NCBI GenBank assembly: GCA_010015745.1
Contig: ML978371.1
Span: 1 to 14,446 of the forward strand
Length of the DNA stretch: 14,446 bases
Reading direction: 5' to 3'
DNA from: Setomelanomma holmii
Taxonomy: Eukaryota; Ascomycota; Dothideomycetes; Pleosporales; Phaeosphaeriaceae
Shown here one piece after another: positions 1 to 9,108 of this stretch; the first letter of the stretch is position 1, and every line of letters begins with the position of its first letter. Below the pieces are notes generated by a model, which made no database searches, was not told the origin of the DNA, and saw nothing but the letters and a program-made list of their open reading frames with translations. The translations under genes were made by a program, and so were the position numbers.

Positions 1-211
1 ACTACCGAATGATGATCGCAGGCAAACAGTCTCTATATACCTAAGTGGCCGGAAGCTCGCGGTAGCACAAGGAGTCCGATAGTCATCCGATGTAGCACAC
101 AGAGTCCAACCTTGTTTCGCATGGTAGCACAAACCCACCTAAGCCTCCGATACTGATCCGATACTCTCCCGTTGTACCTAGAAGCTGCAATGGAACGAGG
201 TGCCGATGTGA
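1..211. other. Unassigned left edge with short dispersed repeats
   Basis: This stretch should hold the N-terminal (helix-turn-helix) half of the pogo-like transposase that becomes recognisable just to the right, but no frame gives a convincing DNA-binding domain and all frames carry stops. The octamer GTAGCACA occurs three times (62-69, 92-99, 124-131), and a CCGAT pentamer recurs around these copies. It may be unrelated sequence joined to the transposon, or a heavily decayed part of it. Confidence 0.3.
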
Positions 212-1164
212 CCTCGTTACAACAAGGACGTCTACAACTTTAATAAGACTAGCCTCTAGATAGGCGTTATTAGCTTAATGAAGGCCGCCACAGATGCAGA
301 GAGACGTGCTTAGCTAGAGCTTGTTCAGCCAGGCGATTGCGAGTGGGTCACAGTCATCTAGAGCATCTGTGCAGCTGGGAATGCGACCCTGCCTTTCATC
401 ATCTACAAAGGACACGTCTACATCTCTACACAGTACGAGGAGACAGATACACCGTGCGATTAGAAGCTCTCAGTCTCTGAGAACGGCTGGACTAACAACG
501 CGCTTGGTCTTGAGTGGTTGAAGCACTTTGACAAGCATACAAAGGCGCGCCAGGTAGAGGGGTACAGGCTGCTCATTTTGGACAGCCATGAGAGCCACCT
601 GAATCAGGATTTCAAGGACTACTGCCTTGAACACAAGATCCTCACCTTCTGCATGCTACCTAACTTATCGCACGTCCTTCAGCCGCTTAATATAGTCTGC
701 TTCTCGCTATTGAAGCGCAAGTACTTCTAACGCGTTAGAGACATAGTACACTAACGCGTCTTCTATATTAATAAGGAAGGCTTCCTACCAGCCTTCAGAG
801 ACGTGTTTTTTGACGTGTTTACAGAGTCTAACTGCCAAAAGGCCTTTAAGGCGTAAGGTCTAGTCTCTATCAACGCGCAGGTAGTGTTAGATCGCCTTGA
901 AGTCTGGTTGCGTACCCCACCAGCATCCTTACTACCGGTACAGGAAACGCCATAGCAGTCAAAGACACCAAGCAATACGCACGATTTGGATCCTAGTCAA
1001 GGCTAGTAATTAACTCTTTCACTCAGTCGCCTGTTACAGCTTAGGCTGGCTTCTCCCAGCTTATAAAAGGTGGTGAACTGATGCTGCACGAAAACGCGCT
1101 TCAAGCAGCCTGGATTTCTGAGCTTGAAGAGCAATTAGCAGTGGTAATGAGCTGTAACTCGAGG

Positions 1165-1370
1165 TGTCGGAACCCTTTTCCCCACTTCATGGCCGGAGGC
1201 GAGTATGAGGAGAACATCGTGTTTGGCTATCTGTGTCAACCTCTCTTTTTTATGGTTTTTCGTGTTGTATCTGATGAGAGCTCTCTGTAAGCAAGCATGA
1301 GGAGCTTATCCTTCTAGCTCCTCCTCCTATTTAACTAAGAAAGCACTACTGCACTTCGTGCACCGGCACA
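1165..1370 (+). repeat. LTR-like insertion inside copy A
   Basis: Copy B runs straight from its SELEEQLAV segment into the basic KRKSRKRK segment, but copy A has about 200 extra bases between them. The extra block starts TGTCGGAACCC and ends CACCGGCACA, that is TG...CA ends with a short inverted match (TGTCGG against CCGGCACA). It also holds a TATTTAA box near its right end. Those are solo-LTR features. A clean target site duplication is not visible (CGAGG on the left, ATAAC on the right), so the exact borders are uncertain and another kind of insertion is possible. Confidence 0.45.
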
Positions 1371-1719
1371 ATAACTAAGAGGAAAACGCGCAAACGTAAG
1401 CGGATCTAGCAAGGTGGCACAATAGAGTATGGTGAGGCAGCAGCCCAGGTAGCCGCAGAGGCCTCTGTGGCTGCTGGGCGGTCCAAGAAGGCTCGTGGTG
1501 GTGGTGATCAAGAAAGAGCCCAACCAACTACACAGCGCTGTGGGAACTGCGGCGGGACTAGGCACAACGCGCAAACGTGCAAAAAAGATACTGAGATATC
1601 TTCTAAGTCAGATGCGAGCACGACGTATATAGGTTCCTTGTTTGATAGTAATAAAATTGAAGAGTTGTAACGTAAGTTGGTCGCGCCAAGGAAAATTGAC
1701 CCACTCGATGAGTTGACCC

Positions 1720-1740
1720 GCTCGATGGTGGAGTACGTTA
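1720..1740 (+). repeat. 3' terminal repeat of pogo-like copy A
   Basis: The block CTCGATGGTGGAGTACGTTA ends here at a TA dinucleotide and closely matches the 3' end of copy B at 2602-2622. Similarity between the copies stops there, as expected for the terminal inverted repeat of a TA-targeting Tc1/mariner-superfamily element. The partner repeat at the 5' end is not in the window. Confidence 0.5.
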
Positions 1741-2622
1741 TCTCAACTAAATTTCAAGGACTACTGCATTGAACACAAGATCCTGACTCTCTGCATGCTA
1801 CTTCACTCGTCGCACATTCTCTAGCCTCTTAACGTAGTCTGCTTCTCGCTGTTGAAGCGCAACTACTCCTAACACTTCTAGAACTTAGCACGCTAACGCG
1901 TCTTCTATATTAACAAAGAAGGCTTCCTTCTAGTTTTTAAAGACGCGTTTTTTAACGTATTTACAGAAGAGAACTGTCAAAAGGCCTTTAAGGCAGCAGA
2001 GCTAGTCTCTGTTAACGCGCAGGTAGTGCTAGATTGTCTTGAAGTACGGCTGCGTACCCCTACCGCAGGAGACACCATAGTAGTCAAAGACTCCAAGCAA
2101 TACCCACGAGTTTGGATCTCAATCAAGGCTAGTGAGCAACTCTTTTACTCGATCGCCTGTTACAGCTCAGGCTAGCTTCTCTCAGCTCATAGAAGGTAGT
2201 GAACTAATGCTGCACCAAAACGCGCTTCAAGCAGCCCGGATTTCTGAGCTTGAAGAGCAATTAGCAGTAATAACTAAAAGAAAATCGCGTAAAAGGAAGC
2301 AGGTTCAGCAAGGTAGTACTATAGAGTATAGGACTGCAGCAGCGCAGGTAGCTGCTAAGGCGTCTGTAGCGCCTCAGCAATTGAAGAAGACTCGTAGTAG
2401 TGGTAATGAAGAAAGAGCCCAACTAGCTTTACGCTGTTGTAGGAACTGCGGCAAGACTAGGCATAACTTGCGAACGTGCTAAAAAGATACAGAGGCTTCT
2501 TCTGAATCTGATGTAAGCACGACGTACGTAGGCTCTTTGTTTGATAGTGATGAAAGCGAAGATTAGAAACATGAGTTGGTGCTGCCAAGACTTTTTGGGC
2601 AGCTCGGTGGTGGATTGCGTTA
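1741..2622 (+). mobile_element. Pogo/Fot-like DNA transposon, copy B (3' half only)
   Basis: This is a second copy of the same family, starting abruptly in the middle of the transposase directly after the 3' end of copy A. Its first block (FKDYCIEHKILTLCML after a one-base shift) matches 609-660 of copy A. It continues through the LLKRNY block and the INKEGFL block. The best preserved part is 2132-2482, which has the SELEEQLAVITKRKSRKRK coiled/basic segment and an intact CCHC knuckle (CRNCGKTRHNLRTC, 2438-2479) followed at once by a TAA that replaces a coding codon. Several further stops and a frameshift break it. It is unlike copy A in lacking the LTR-like insertion, which makes it the reference for that insertion's borders. 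Confidence 0.75.
2602..2622 (+). repeat. 3' terminal repeat of pogo-like copy B
   Basis: GCTCGGTGGTGGATTGCGTTA matches the copy A terminus with few differences and marks where transposon similarity ends. What follows (2623 on) is host sequence containing a peptidase fragment. Confidence 0.45.
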
Positions 2623-2700
2623 CTCTTCTACTCTCCGTGGATACGAATCTATCGCTTTCATCACACTCTGAATGTCCTGTCTCCTCTAACCCTTCAACAC

Positions 2701-2901
2701 TTCCATGGAGCCTTTGTTATACCGGCAGGATCTGATGTATCAGTACACAACCCAAGGTTTGCTGCCTGCGCGGGAACGGACGAGGCGCACACTGCTGCAT
2801 TGCAGTGTGGGAGAGGTATGGCTTTGCTGACTTTGCGCGTGCTTCTGGACGAAGAGGTCGCACGGCAAGCCAGGATAGACTTTGAGAAGAGGGACGATTG
2901 A
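2701..2901 (+). pseudogene. C-terminal fragment of an M20-family peptidase/amidohydrolase
   Basis: In the frame of 2701 the plus strand reads 66 codons that resemble the end of M20D-type metallopeptidases/amidohydrolases (peptidase M20 domain-containing protein 2 class). There is FHGAF at the start, then HNPRFAACAGTDEAHTAALQ with the hallmark GTDEAH, then an Ala/Leu-rich helix, and DFEKRDD before a TGA at 2899-2901 near the usual C-terminus. Nothing upstream continues the fold: 79 bases away the pogo element ends, and the bulk of the enzyme including its metal ligands is missing. I read it as a stub left after transposon insertion or deletion. The call rests on recalled family motifs, not on a search. 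Confidence 0.5.
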
Positions 2902-3609
2902 GAGGCGACTCTGGAGACCACACTCATCCATCGACGGAAGGACATTGGTGCAGGCTTTCGAGCATCGTACTGAGCCCACCCGGAGTATGAAAGGATAGCG
3001 AATGTCACCTCGCTTCTGTGTTTATGTGCTGATCAGTGCTTCAACATTTCGCGTATACCTTCGCGCATACCTTCGCGCATACCTTCGCGCATACCTTCGC
3101 ACAGCGACTATCGGTGCGTCTCGCAAGAGGTTCTGTACTGTCCCATGGGCGATGAAAATGTGCGGTATGCTCTGCGTTGCGTGGAAAGGCAACCTCAATC
3201 TCGCCGGAATGTTAGCGCGACCTGGAGGGACTTTTGCACTTGACGCGTGAGCACGTGATGCCACTCAATAAGGAACTCGAGCTTACCTTTGCTCTGTCCT
3301 CGCCCGATACAGCACTTGGCAGTGGCGAGACCAGACTAGACTATGCGAGAAGAGGAAGCAGCTGACAACCTCGCATGGACGCCGGTAACACAAAACGCAA
3401 GCGAAATGGCATGACGATGCGGGCGCCGTACGAAACAATCGGGCAGACGCGGTTGGCTGGCAGTGGAGCGCACGATGGCCAGCCATGCAACATCCTTGGA
3501 AGCACCCTCAGCTCATGGCGAGGCTGCACAGGCAGAGCCCGAGGCCTCGCGCCTGCTTGCTGCCTTCCTCTCCTCATCATCGACGACACCTTGGGGGTCA
3601 AGTCTGACG
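2902..3609. other. Non-coding stretch upstream of the CFEM gene
   Basis: I see no convincing gene here; overlapping open frames on both strands have no recognisable domains. It holds the 12-bp tandem repeat at 3048-3100, an ACGCGT at 3243-3248 and a palindromic E-box CACGTG at 3252-3257. The right part should contain the promoter and 5' UTR of the CFEM gene that starts at 3610. The frame of that gene stays open back to 3463, but those codons precede a clear signal peptide and are not needed. Confidence 0.4.
3048..3100. repeat. 12-bp tandem repeat, about 4.4 units
   Basis: Unit TTCGCGCATACC at 3060-3071, 3072-3083 and 3084-3095, preceded by a one-base variant TTCGCGTATACC at 3048-3059 and followed by a partial TTCGC. 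The unit length is a multiple of three, so both strands stay open across it and give spurious repetitive peptides. Confidence 0.95.
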
Positions 3610-4464
3610 ATGCGCTCCTTACTGCTGGCCTTGCTGGCGCAGTTGTTCACCGGGAGCGTGGCCGGGCACCGCGACTGGTGGCTGCAGACGCTGCCCAAGT
3701 GCTGGCAAAGCTGCTTCGCCAACACCGAGGACGGCTGCGCGTCGAGTTCGTGTGAGTCGCCCTCTTCACACACGCTGTGACTTGCGCTGACCATCACAGG
3801 CATCTGCCAGAGCTCCGAAGACGGCGACTCATACCTGCCCAGCGCTGTGGCCTGTGCCGTCGACAAATGCGACGCCGACTGGGCGCTTCAACTCGTTCTC
3901 GGACAGCTTCAGTTGCTGTGCATCGGCCTTCATTGCGCAATACCGGACGATGTCATGGACGCAGCCTACGCTGTCGCCTCAGGTAGCGACGACGATAACC
4001 CACTGTCTACGCACACCTCGGTCGCCGTGACAAGCACCAAGAAGAGTGAGCACAAGACATCGACAAGGAGTGGCGAGGTGCAGGAGCTGACCAGCACTGT
4101 ACGTTCGACCTTCACGCGAACGACCACAGATAGCAGCGGCCACACTGTGCAAATTGTCGTCCCCATAGCCATTGGTCCCTCCGGCATCGTCACAGGCTCA
4201 ATCGCGACGTCAACGCTGAGCGGCCAGGCCCTCTCGACTAGACTGCCTTCCTCTGCCGTGGCTAGTCCCTCTGCCACCGCACCTTCTACGACTTCACTCC
4301 GAAGTCCAGCTTTCACGGCTCCTACGGCCTCTCAGCGCACTGAAAGCCCTGCTCGAGGTAACGGTAGCCCCTTTGAGAACATGCAGGCCACCGGATGTAC
4401 ATGGACATTCTCGATATCGACAGTCCTTCTTGGGACGCTCTTAATGCTTTTCATCAGGTTGTAA
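3610..4464 (+). CDS. CFEM-domain, Ser/Thr-rich, probable GPI-anchored cell-surface protein
   Basis: Two exons, 3610-3751 and 3800-4464, separated by a 48-nt intron (GTGAGT...CACAG); 268 aa. Residues 1-19 are a signal peptide (MRSLLLALLAQLFTGSVAG), which fixes the start. Splicing creates Cys48 from a split codon and completes a CFEM cysteine pattern: Cys31, 35, 43, 48, 50, 66, 71, 88, with spacing x3, x7, x4, x1, x15, x4, x16. An extra Cys sits at 93. After about residue 100 the chain is Ser/Thr/Pro-rich (likely glycosylated) and ends in a hydrophobic tail (FSISTVLLGTLLMLFIRL), typical of a GPI signal. CFEM proteins act at the fungal surface in heme/iron uptake, adhesion or host interaction. 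The Asp that binds heme iron in Csa2/Rbt5-type CFEMs is not present between Cys43 and Cys48, so heme binding is doubtful. Its role here is unknown. Confidence 0.75.
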
Positions 4465-4691
4465 CCTACCTCGTTGGGGCATTGCACGTGTATGACGACG
4501 GCGTCTCTGAGGCACATACAGGATGGGACAAATGTTTGCCAAAGATTTGATATAATGAAACTTGTCGACGACTCGGAGGACAACCTCTATAAAATGAAGG
4601 CCCCATGCACTGACGACGACTTCAAGCTACATTGATCGTCCTGCAAGCGTCCGAAGCTGCAGATAGCACCGTACCACTTCGCCATCCAATC

Positions 4692-4734
4692 AGACCACCC
4701 ATAATGCCAAGCATGATACGACTGCGGGTGGTCT
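4692..4734. repeat. Nine-base-pair inverted repeat followed by a T run
   Basis: AGACCACCC (4692-4700) pairs perfectly with GGGTGGTCT (4726-4734) across a 25-nt loop that itself contains ATGC-CAA-GCAT, and TTTT follows at 4734-4737. It resembles an intrinsic terminator, but fungi do not use that mechanism for mRNA genes. It may be a cruciform, part of a 3' UTR of the CFEM gene, or chance. Confidence 0.5.
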
Positions 4735-4815
4735 TTTCAACCTCCCCCGCCTAGCTCCTCATGTCGCAAGAAGTACCCTTCTAGCCACTACCACCTACAG
4801 CTTCTTTGCTTGTGA

Positions 4816-4828
4816 TCGGAACTTCCGA
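4816..4828. promoter_or_regulatory. CGG-N5-CCG palindrome, candidate Zn2Cys6 binding site
   Basis: TCGGAA-C-TTCCGA is a perfect inverted repeat with CGG and CCG triplets five bases apart, about 395 bases upstream of the CYP505 start. Dimeric fungal Zn2Cys6 regulators bind CGG triplets with regulator-specific spacing. A remnant of such a regulator lies in this window at 11314-11985. A link between the two is inference only. Confidence 0.35.
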
Positions 4829-5222
4829 GCAGCTAGCCTTCTAGTCAGATCTTCTCGCATCAGCCTCGGCCGAAGCCGTGCACTCTCCGATTGTGGCGCC
4901 TCCGAAGGTCACCAACCCAAACCGGCTGCAGCAAATCACCGTGCACGAAACTTCTCACACCAACCGAGGCATCTTTTCAGCAGGCATTGAACGTGCAACC
5001 AAATTACTCTCGGGCGCGCGAATAAGGTTACTAAAACACGTATGCGTCATTCTCTCACATTTGACGTAGCGGTGTGGCACGAGCATGAGCACTCTTCTCA
5101 CCGAGACAGGCTGATATAGACCAAGTGAGTGCGTCTTAGATTGCATCACTCAGTGATCTCAACCGACTTCTTCTACGCCCATTGCACTTTCTACTTCTGC
5201 TTCTCAACTTTCATCGTGCATC

Positions 5223-8200
5223 ATGGAATACGCTGCGATCCAAGGACCACCTGCAAAGCCTATTGTGGGAAATCTGACAGACATTGATGCACAAAACCCT
5301 ATTCAAAGTCTCTGCAGCTTGACAACGAAGTATGGTAGGTTAATCTGATGAAAACCAGACTGAAAATCGGTATTCACTTCACTAGGCCCACTGTGGAAAT
5401 TTCATCTCGGAGGTGAGCGTGTGGTCATTGGCTCACAAGCTCTAATGGACGAGGTCTGTAATGAAGAGCGCTTCTCGAAAATCATAGCAGCATCGCTCGA
5501 GCAAGTGCGAAATGGCGTTCACTCAGGGCTCTTCACAGCCTATGGCCCACAAGAGAAAGAGTGGGGAGTCGCACACCGCGTCCTTCTTCCACAACTCGGC
5601 CCACTATCCATCCGAAACATGTTCAACGAAATGCATGACATTGCCTCGCAACTCGTATGGAGGCCAAAATACACTCCAGATTGGTCGTAATTGACATACC
5701 ACACAGGTGATGAAGTGGGCTCGCCACGGCGGAGATCACACCATACAAGTCGTGGACGACTTCACAAGGCTGACGCTCGACACGATCGCACTGTGCGCCA
5801 TGGACTATCGGTTCAATTCGTACTACTACCAGAGCATGCACCCTTTCGTTGATGCCATGGCCGACTTCCTCAAAGTGTCTGGGGATAGGGCGAGAAGGGA
5901 TGTTATCACACAGATGTTCTACAGGGCGGAAACCCAGAAGTACTGGGAAGACATCGAGCTGCTGCGAAAAACTAGCCTGGAGGTGATCCAAACCAGGAGG
6001 AATAATCCAACCGACAAGAAGGATCTCCTGAATGGTATGCTCAACGGAGTAGATTCTAAGACGGGAGAGAAGATGACGGTAAGTGTCCAACCCAATTCTA
6101 GTGTCTCATATTTCCTCTCTGTTGGGACCTGCTGAAGTTTCTCACGCATGTCCACAATTTGGACGCGAAGTTCTTGATTTGTAGAAGATGTCCGAGAGCC
6201 CGTGTCATCCAGCAGTCTGATCCATCATAGTCTCTGTATTGCTACACGCTGCACTTTGATCACTGGAACGTTGAGTAGGAGATGCCTTATACCCTTGAAC
6301 ATGGAAGGAAAAGTGGCAATATCATACTGACGACTTCCCGTAGGACGACAGCGTTATCGACAACATGATAACTTTCCTGATTGCCGGGCACGAGACAACA
6401 TCCGGTCTCCTGTCGTTCACGTTCTACTACTTGCTCAAAAACCCCGCCGCATACGAAAGAGCGCAACAAGAAGTTGATGATATCATCGCTAAAGGTCCGA
6501 TCACCGTCGATCACCTTACGAAGCTGCCCTACCTCAATGCTGTACTTCGCGAGAGCATTCGTCTCTCACCAACCGCGCCGTCAATCGGGTTGACTGCGAA
6601 AGAGGATACTGTGCTCGATGGCAAGTATCGTGTAACGAAGGGAACACCAATCGTCGCGTTGCTTCCGATGATCCATCGTGATCCGGTGGCATATGGTGAA
6701 GACGCAGAAGAATTCCGGCCCGAACGCATGCTTGACGAAGAATTCGACCGCCGAAACAAGGAGTTCCCCAACTGTTGGAAGCCATTTGGTAATGGTATGC
6801 GAGCTTGTATTGGCCGACCATTTGCTTGGCAAGAAGCTCTTCTCGTTCTTGCTATGCTCTTGCAGAACTTCAACTTCTCCATGGAGGACGCTTCCTATCA
6901 ACTACAAATCAAACAGACACTCACGATCAAGCCCAAGGATTTCTACATGCGTGCGCATCTACGCAACGGTATTTCGGCCACAAGCCTCGAGCGAGCTTTG
7001 GCGTATGCTACCATCAAGGATCTGCCGCCAGCAACAGGCGCGCAGCAAACCAGGAGGGGGACAATAGCGAAGGGCAAGCCCATAGCAATATACTACGGCT
7101 CGAACACTGGCACCTGCGAAGCCCTAGCCAACCGGCTTGCCAGTGACGCCGCGAACCACGGTTTCAGAGCTGACGTTGTTGATACTTTGGATTCGGTGCG
7201 AGAAAACTTGCCGACCGACAAACCTATCGTAATTGTTACAGCATCGTACGAGGGGCAGCCAACGGACAATGCTGCTCACTTTGTCAATTGGATCGGTACG
7301 CTCAAGGAGAAGGAGCTGGAGAAGGTTACTTATGCTGTATTCGGCTGCGGGCATCACGATTGGGCGAAAACCTTCCATCGCATCCCGAAGTACCTCGATG
7401 CCACACTTGAGGAGCGTGGTGCCATCAGGCTTGTAGGAATGGGATCCGCAGACGCCGCTCATGGCGATATCTTTACAGACTTCGAGTCTTGGGAAGATCA
7501 AGTGCTATGGCCGACCTTGCGGCAGAAGTACGGTTCCTCTGAAGCAGAAGGTGAAGGTTCGCTTGAAGCTACGCTTGACGTCGAAATATCAACGCCACGG
7601 TCAACGATCTTACGACAAGACGTGCGCGAAGCTCGTGTGGAGGAGGTGGCCGTTTTGTCGGCATCCGGTGTTGCTGAGAAGAGACACATCGAAATCAGCC
7701 TCCCATCGGACATGTCTTACTCCGCAGGCGACTATCTCGCCATCCTGCCCCTCAATCCAAAGGAGAATATTCGACGCGCTACAAAGTACTTCGGACTTTC
7801 ATGGGACAGCATGCTCACGATATCCTCTGCTGGACCAACCACTCTACCTACAGACACTCCTATCAGCGCCATCGACGTCTTTGGTGCATACATTGAGCTC
7901 GCACAGCCGGCGAGCAAGCGAAATCTTTTGGCCTTGGCTGATGCCACACGTGATGACAAGACAAAGAATGAGTTGACTCGACTTGCTGAGGAGACTTTCG
8001 CCGAGGAAATCACGGCAAAGCGGGTTTCGGTTATTGATCTTCTAGAACGCTTCCCATCGGTTCAGCTCCCTCTTGGAGTTTTTCTGAAGATGCAACCACC
8101 CATGAGAGTCCGCCAATACAGCATTTCATCGTCGCCCTTGTGGAATCTGAACAGTGTCACGCTCACCTACTCGGTGGTCAATCAACCAGCGCTGAGCGGT

Positions 8201-8797
8201 CAAGGCCGCTATGTAGGAGTGGCATCGAACTACTTGTCAAACCTTGTTCCGGGTGACAAGCTTCATGTCAGCGTCCGTTCGTCGCACCAGGCCTTCCACC
8301 TCCCGAAAGACGCAAAGAACGTGCCAGTCATCATGATGGCGGCAGGCACAGGCCTTGCGCCCTTCCGAGGCTTCATCCAGGAACGTGCAGCCCAACTCGC
8401 CGCTGGTCGTTCTCTGGCTCCTGCGCTTCTCTTCTATGGCTGCCGTTCACCCGAAAGTGACTTGATGTACCCGGAGCTTTTGAAGCGCTGGGAACAACTG
8501 GGTGCAGTCACTCTCCGATTCGCTTTCTCGTGCGGCCCTCAGCAATCAGAAGGATGCAAATATGTGCAGGATAGGGTCTACTATGATCGAAGTGAGATTG
8601 TGGAGTTGTTTGATGCGGGTGCCAAATTGTTTGTCTGTGGCAGCAGGGAAGTAGGTGAAGGTATACAGGAGACGCTGATCAAAATCGCAAAGGAGAGGAG
8701 AAAGGAGGTGGACGGAAAGGAAGTGGACGATACAAAGGCGCGGGAATGGTTTGAAGGGCTGAGGAACGAGCGATTCGCAACTGACGTCTTCGCGTGA
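5223..8797 (+). CDS. CYP505-class self-sufficient cytochrome P450-reductase fusion
   Basis: Four exons (5223-5334, 5386-5654, 5707-6078, 6344-8797) give 1068 aa, close to bacterial P450 BM3 (1049) and fungal P450foxy. The P450 part has the GLFT segment at 85-88 (Phe87 as in BM3), the I-helix AGHETTSG (265-272), the ExxR helix ESIR (321-324), FRPER (375-379) and the heme loop FGNGMRACIG with Cys406. A linker of roughly 75 residues leads to the reductase: FMN loop YGSNTGTCEA (from 502), FAD motif RQYSISSSP (841-849), NADPH motifs GTGLAPFRGF (919-928), YGCRSPESD (949-957) and FVCGS (1014-1018), and C-terminal DVFA with the Phe that stacks on FAD. Relatives hydroxylate fatty acids or polyketide chains near the omega end using NADPH. 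There is no N-terminal membrane anchor, so it is probably cytosolic. All splice joins restore the family alignment and no defect is seen. The substrate cannot be told from sequence. Confidence 0.95.
6079..6343 (+). other. Unusually long third intron of the CYP505 gene
   Basis: This 265-nt intron has a canonical donor GTAAGT, a branch-like CTGAC at 6327-6331 and acceptor CGTAG. Its neighbours in the same gene are 51 and 52 nt. Joining ATG ACG to GAC GAC gives GEKMTDDSVIDNMITFLIAG, which matches the family without any extra exon, so the whole stretch is intronic. All frames contain stops. Something may have expanded it, but no repeat or mobile-element end is visible. Confidence 0.8.
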
Positions 8798-9108
8798 ACG
8801 TCATATCCAAGAGCATTAGCAACAATTATCGGCATAGTTCGTGCCCACTTCGCTCGACTCTCATGAAATACAGAAATGAATTCCACTATGATACAGCAGA
8901 TAGCATATCTTCAAGGCACTTTGTGGGTACGACGCTGCTGAGAAGAACCTCTAAGGCCATACAAGACTCTGTGAGAGAGTAATTTGCGGGGACCTTTGAC
9001 ATTGATCGCACACGAACTGTGCCAGCTCCTGGTACCAGGAGGATGCTCAGCAGCAGGTACACGGCTACTTTCAGGACAATATGGGAGGCCAACTAGCATT
9101 CGACCATC
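8798..9108. other. Short region between convergent CYP505 and esterase genes
   Basis: No gene is seen. The two flanking genes end toward each other here, so it should hold both 3' UTRs and poly(A) sites; no AATAAA stands out. A perfect 16-bp palindrome, CTCCTGGTACCAGGAG, sits at 9026-9041. Confidence 0.6.

Larger units (their letters stand above)
212..1740 (+). mobile_element. Pogo/Fot-like DNA transposon, copy A (decayed, 5' end not identified)
   Basis: In the frame of position 227 the sequence reads as the catalytic region of a fungal DDE_1 (pogo/Fot/Tigger) transposase. It has a degenerate DxxNFDETG block (VYNFNKTS, first catalytic Asp replaced by Asn), a block ending ENGWTNNALGLEWLKHFDKH, then LLILDSHESH (second catalytic Asp, near 580) and LLQPLN-like and LKRKY blocks. 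A C-terminal coiled segment (SELEEQLAVV) and a CCHC zinc knuckle (CGNCGGTRHNAQTC, 1540-1581) follow. In-frame stops near 258, 351, 456 and 728 fall where relatives have Gln or Trp, so they fit CAG/CAA or TGG changing to TAG/TAA. A 206-bp insertion interrupts the C-terminal part. The 3' terminus near 1740 is set by similarity to the end of copy B. It is not active as it stands. Confidence 0.8.
4465..5222. other. Intergenic region with the presumed CYP505 promoter
   Basis: No gene is supported in these 758 bases. A 47-codon ORF at 4492-4635 begins 27 bases after the CFEM stop; it is acidic and has no recognised domain. Promoter-like items toward the P450 gene are a CCAATCA box (CCAAT at 4686-4690), a hairpin (4692-4734), an inverted CGG/CCG site (4816-4828), the palindrome TCGGCCGA (4866-4873), and a pyrimidine-rich run just before the ATG at 5223 (about 5168-5215), as is common in filamentous fungi. 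Confidence 0.5.

Noticed and set aside
3022..3264. Open frames on both strands across the 12-bp tandem repeat, giving repeated Arg/Tyr/Ala peptides
   Set aside because: The repeat unit is a multiple of three, so the frames stay open automatically; no domain or splice support.
3463..3609. In-frame upstream extension of the CFEM protein from ATG 3463
   Set aside because: It would bury a clear signal peptide that starts at 3610; the extension has no recognisable content.
3513..4316. Long minus-strand open frames opposite the CFEM gene
   Set aside because: GC-rich shadows of the plus-strand exons; the plus strand shows signal peptide, cysteine pattern and GPI tail.
4692..4737. Hairpin plus T run as an intrinsic terminator
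   Set aside because: Rho-independent termination is not how fungal mRNA genes end; kept only as an inverted repeat.
5623..6090. 155-codon minus-strand ORF opposite CYP505 exon 3
   Set aside because: Antisense shadow of a well-supported P450 exon; no motif of its own.
6079..6343. Possible hidden extra exon inside the long CYP505 intron
   Set aside because: The direct join already matches the family alignment, and every frame in the interval has stops.
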